Positions 5,885 to 7,983 of a stretch of DNA of 7,983 nt are shown piece by piece. A program made the position numbers and the translations under genes. This DNA comes from Verrucomicrobia subdivision 6 bacterium (GTDB lineage Bacteria; Verrucomicrobiota; Verrucomicrobiia; Methylacidiphilales; Verrucolacustridaceae): positions 1 to 7,983 of the forward strand of contig CAMBGW010000043.1 of NCBI GenBank assembly GCA_945866245.1. The letters run 5' to 3'. The notes below the pieces were generated by a model that searched no databases, was not told where the DNA came from, and saw only the letters and a list, made by a program, of their open reading frames with translations. Numbering within the stretch: position 1 is the stretch's first letter; the number at the start of each line of letters is the position of its first letter.

Positions 5885-7162
5885 CTAGTTTCGTTTCGGC
5901 TGGATAGTGACGAGGGCCAGGATGCCCGCACAGCCCTGAATGGCGGCTAGACCGAGAAGGGCCGCACCCATCCCGTGGTGGCTTTTCATCCAGCGAAAAA
6001 GTTCTGGGGCAACCAGACCAGCTAAATTACCAACCGAGTTGATCCAAGCGATGCCGGCGGCAGCGGCCGTTCCGGAAAGGATGGCAGTAGGCACGGACCA
6101 GAAGCATGAGGTGGTGGACATAACCCCCGTGACCGCGACAGCCAAGGTGATGAGTCGGGCCCAGCCGGGAAGGCCGGGAAAACCGCTGGCGGCAAAGGCA
6201 AAAGCTGCGGTGAGGGCAGAGAGGCCGACATGAAGGCGGCGTTCCCCTGTACGATCGGAATGGCGGCAGACCCAGACCATGCCAAATGCGGCGCAGGTCC
6301 ACGGTAGTGCTGAGTAGAGTCCGATCTGCCAGTCCACTTGGGTCAGGGTGTCATGGATGATCTGGGGAAGCCAAAAGGAGGCGCCGTAGAGGCCGAAGAC
6401 GATGGTGAACTGGGTGAGACAGAAAATCCAAATTCGCTTGGAACGAAAGGCATCTTTCAAGCTGAAGGCGTGTTCGCCAGAGGCGAGTTTGCGGTGCTGT
6501 TCGATATCGATCTTTTCGAGGATAAAGGACTTTTCTGTGGAGGTCAGCCAACGGGCGTGCTCAGGTCGATCGGTGAGCAGAAGGGGTACGAGGAGGCCGA
6601 GAAGAATGGAGGGAGTGCCTTCTAAGATAAAGAGCCACTGCCAAGAGTGAAGCCCGTGCCATCCGTCGGATACTTGAAGAATCCAGCCTGAGATGGGGCT
6701 TCCCAGAATGCCTGCGGCGGCGACTGCGGTCATAAACATGGCAGTCATGTGGGCTCGGTGTTCACGCGGGAACCAGTAGGTCAGGTACAGGATGATGCCA
6801 GGGAAAAAGCCCGCCTCGGCTATACCAAGAAGAAAACGGAGAATGTAGAAGGAGGTGGCATTGTAGCTGAAGGCCATCAGGGTGGAGATGATTCCCCAGC
6901 TGATCATGATGCGGGCGATCCAGAGTCGGGCTCCCGTGCGGTGCAGAATGAGGTTGGCAGGGACTTCAAAAATAAAGTAACCGACGAAAAAGATGCCTGC
7001 ACCTGCAGCAAACACGGCATCGGAGAACCAGGGGACCTCGCGCATCGCGAGTTTGGCAAAGCCTACGTTGACCCGGTCGATATAAGCCAAGATGTAACAG
7101 GAGAAGAGGATGGGAATGAGTCGGAAGGCGACCTTGCGGTAGACGGGGTAGTGGGATGACAT
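5885..7162 (-). CDS. MFS transporter, anion:cation symporter (ACS) family
   Basis: This 425-residue carrier has about twelve membrane helices in two halves joined by a cytoplasmic loop near 197-240. It is recognised as ACS family (glucarate, galactonate, hexuronate and phthalate-type permeases). Its blocks are RLIPILFSCYILAYIDRVNVG (14-34), FFVGYFIFEVPANLILHRTGARLWIARIM (58-86) and LGIAEAGFFPGIILYLTYWFP (112-132). The central loop LTDRPEHARWLTSTE (196-210) is also typical. It most likely imports an organic anion with protons, but the substrate is unknown and no catabolic enzyme lies beside it to suggest one. The ATG at 7162-7160 gives the usual family N-terminus (YRKVAFRL). The sequence ahead of it is pyrimidine-rich and lacks a ribosome site. 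Its stop lies 6 bases from the rmuC stop, tail to tail, and it is divergent from the AddB-like gene. Confidence 0.92.
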   Translation of the reverse strand: MSSHYPVYRKVAFRLIPILFSCYILAYIDRVNVGFAKLAMREVPWFSDAVFAAGAGIFFVGYFIFEVPANLILHRTGARLWIARIMISWGIISTLMAFSYNATSFYILRFLLGIAEAGFFPGIILYLTYWFPREHRAHMTAMFMTAVAAAGILGSPISGWILQVSDGWHGLHSWQWLFILEGTPSILLGLLVPLLLTDRPEHARWLTSTEKSFILEKIDIEQHRKLASGEHAFSLKDAFRSKRIWIFCLTQFTIVFGLYGASFWLPQIIHDTLTQVDWQIGLYSALPWTCAAFGMVWVCRHSDRTGERRLHVGLSALTAAFAFAASGFPGLPGWARLITLAVAVTGVMSTTSCFWSVPTAILSGTAAAAGIAWINSVGNLAGLVAPELFRWMKSHHGMGAALLGLAAIQGCAGILALVTIQPKRN

Positions 7163-7210
7163 CGAGGAGGGATCTTACGTAGGTCTGGATAGGGCGTCTT
7201 TCTTAAAATC

Positions 7211-7238
7211 CAGGATGGGACGGAATTTGTCCCACCTG
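7211..7238. repeat. Strong inverted repeat in the MFS/AddB-like divergent region (element copy 2)
   Basis: TGGGAC (7216-7221) and GTCCCA (7229-7234) form a perfect 6-base stem around GGAATTT. It is extended by CAGG (7211-7214) against CCTG (7235-7238), with one unpaired A at 7215. That makes ten paired bases in 28. The right half (7225-7236) is identical to 4523-4534, and CTAG follows at 7239-7242. It lies 18 bases before the AddB-like ATG and 48 bases from the MFS start. It could be an operator shared by both genes, or a short dispersed palindromic repeat. No T-tract follows on either strand, so it is unlikely to be a terminator. Confidence 0.6.
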
Positions 7239-7255
7239 CTAGGGTATGGTTTCTG

Positions 7256-7983
7256 ATGATGAGCCGTACATTCCTAGGTTGGGAAGAGCCTGTGATTGGA
7301 CACACGGCAAAGTGGTTATTGGAGAATTATGAGGATTTGTCGGAGGTCAGGGTGGTGGTTCGGGGGTCACGAGCAGGGCGGCGTCTTTTGGAAAAGCTGG
7401 CGGTCGAGGCAGACCGACAAAAGCGCCCCCTTTTCCTTCCCAAGATCGGGACGATTGCGCAGACGGCAGATGATCTTTTTGAGGCCCCTGAAGGAATCTT
7501 GCCACCTGCTTCGGATCTTACCCAAAGGTTAGCTTGGATGGAGGCGTTGCGGCGCCTTCCTGAAAAAGAGAAAGCGAAGTTATATCTAATTCCGAAGGGA
7601 GTGGAGGCAAAGGGTCAGCCTGAACTGCTTTTGGCCAAAAGGATTCAAACCTTGTGGAGTGAGTTGGGCGGGGCAGGTCTGAGTTTCGCTAAGGTCGCGA
7701 AGGTGTTGGAGGAGAAAATGGCTGAGGCTCCTGCTTCGGAGGCAGAACGGTGGATGGTTCTTGAGCGCGTCTATTCGGTGTATGGCACGCTTTTAAATGA
7801 GTTGGGTTGGATGGATCCTGCCGAGAGGCGAGCTCTATTAGTGAAAAAAGGAAAAGTGAAGGAGAAGATTGTCGTACTTGCAGGTGTTGTGGAAATTCTT
7901 CCCGTTTTTGTGCAGATGCTGCAAGCCTTGGCGAAGGCACCGCAAATACTGATCTTTGCTCCCGAATCGGAGAAGGAGGGATT
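7256..7983 (+). CDS. AddB-like PD-(D/E)XK nuclease/inactivated-helicase subunit (partial, N-terminal 242 residues)
   Basis: The open frame starts at ATG 7256 (a second ATG follows at 7259) and runs off the right edge after 242 codons. Full-length relatives are around a thousand residues, so the nuclease domain itself is not in the window. The visible part resembles the N-terminal helicase-like domain of divergent AddB-type proteins in PVC-group bacteria. It has VRVVVRGSRAGRRLLEKLA (31-49) where a Walker A would be, LPKIGTIAQTADDLF (61-75), PASDLTQRLAWMEALRRL (84-101) and a Walker B-like strand, KIVVLAGVVEILPVFV (204-219). The GxGK(T/S) motif is absent, so this domain probably does not hydrolyse ATP. 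The expected role is double-strand break end processing with an AddA/UvrD-like partner, often encoded next door; the window ends before that could be seen. AGGG at 7241-7244 is a weak ribosome site, 11 bases upstream. Confidence 0.75.
   Translation, partial: MMSRTFLGWEEPVIGHTAKWLLENYEDLSEVRVVVRGSRAGRRLLEKLAVEADRQKRPLFLPKIGTIAQTADDLFEAPEGILPPASDLTQRLAWMEALRRLPEKEKAKLYLIPKGVEAKGQPELLLAKRIQTLWSELGGAGLSFAKVAKVLEEKMAEAPASEAERWMVLERVYSVYGTLLNELGWMDPAERRALLVKKGKVKEKIVVLAGVVEILPVFVQMLQALAKAPQILIFAPESEKEG

Noticed and set aside
6749..7159. A 136-codon plus-strand frame opposite the MFS gene
   Set aside because: It mirrors conserved MFS helices. Its Gly/Glu/Asp-rich product has no recognisable domain.
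7211..7238. The inverted repeat as an intrinsic terminator
   Set aside because: No T-tract follows on either strand, and both flanking genes point away from it.
1..7983. A defence, mobile or CRISPR system
   Set aside because: No transposase, integrase, toxin pair, direct-repeat array or tRNA-flanked border is visible. The genes are ordinary chromosomal families, with the same base composition throughout.

Overview
This is a bacterial chromosomal window of compact protein-coding DNA with a moderate GC content (a little above one half by eye). It has eight genes, two of them cut by the window edges, and no RNA gene, insertion sequence or CRISPR array that I can see. The gene set is DUF2851, a one-PDZ HtrA protease, an M23 peptidase, RmuC, an ACS-family transporter and a divergent AddB-like nuclease/helicase subunit. 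Together with the style of the AddB-like N-terminus, this suggests a Verrucomicrobiota-type or other PVC-group Gram-negative bacterium. That is an inference from protein family resemblance, not a proven assignment.

Layout: 1-1025 (minus) is the first 341 codons of a DUF2851 protein whose 3' end lies beyond the left edge. It is divergent from 1129-3303 (plus), a two-gene unit of an exported HtrA/Deg-type serine protease and an exported M23 metallopeptidase, 9 bases apart. This unit runs tail to tail, sharing a CTAG stop, into a minus-strand pair at 3300-4483: an exported cupin followed by a TauE/SafE permease. A 135-base divergent region with two palindromes and a diverged copy of a short intergenic element separates the cupin from rmuC (4619-5878, plus). 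rmuC converges, with only 6 bases between stops, on an ACS-family MFS transporter (5885-7162, minus). A 93-base divergent region with a strong inverted repeat then leads to an AddB-like gene (7256 onward, plus) that is cut by the right edge.

Functionally the window is a patchwork. The HtrA and M23 pair fits envelope protein quality control and peptidoglycan turnover. The cupin and TauE/SafE pair may handle a small (possibly sulfur-containing) anion, but the substrate is unknown. The MFS carrier probably moves an organic anion such as a sugar acid. RmuC and the AddB-like protein belong to DNA recombination and repair. DUF2851 has no assigned role, although its conserved block looks like a PD-(D/E)XK nuclease core.

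I do not see a clear new defence or mobile system. The points most worth checking are the short GTCCCA element shared by two divergent intergenic regions, the twin palindromes ahead of rmuC, the nuclease-like motif in DUF2851, the strong G excess on the plus strand regardless of gene direction, and a canonical G-quadruplex motif inside the M23 gene.
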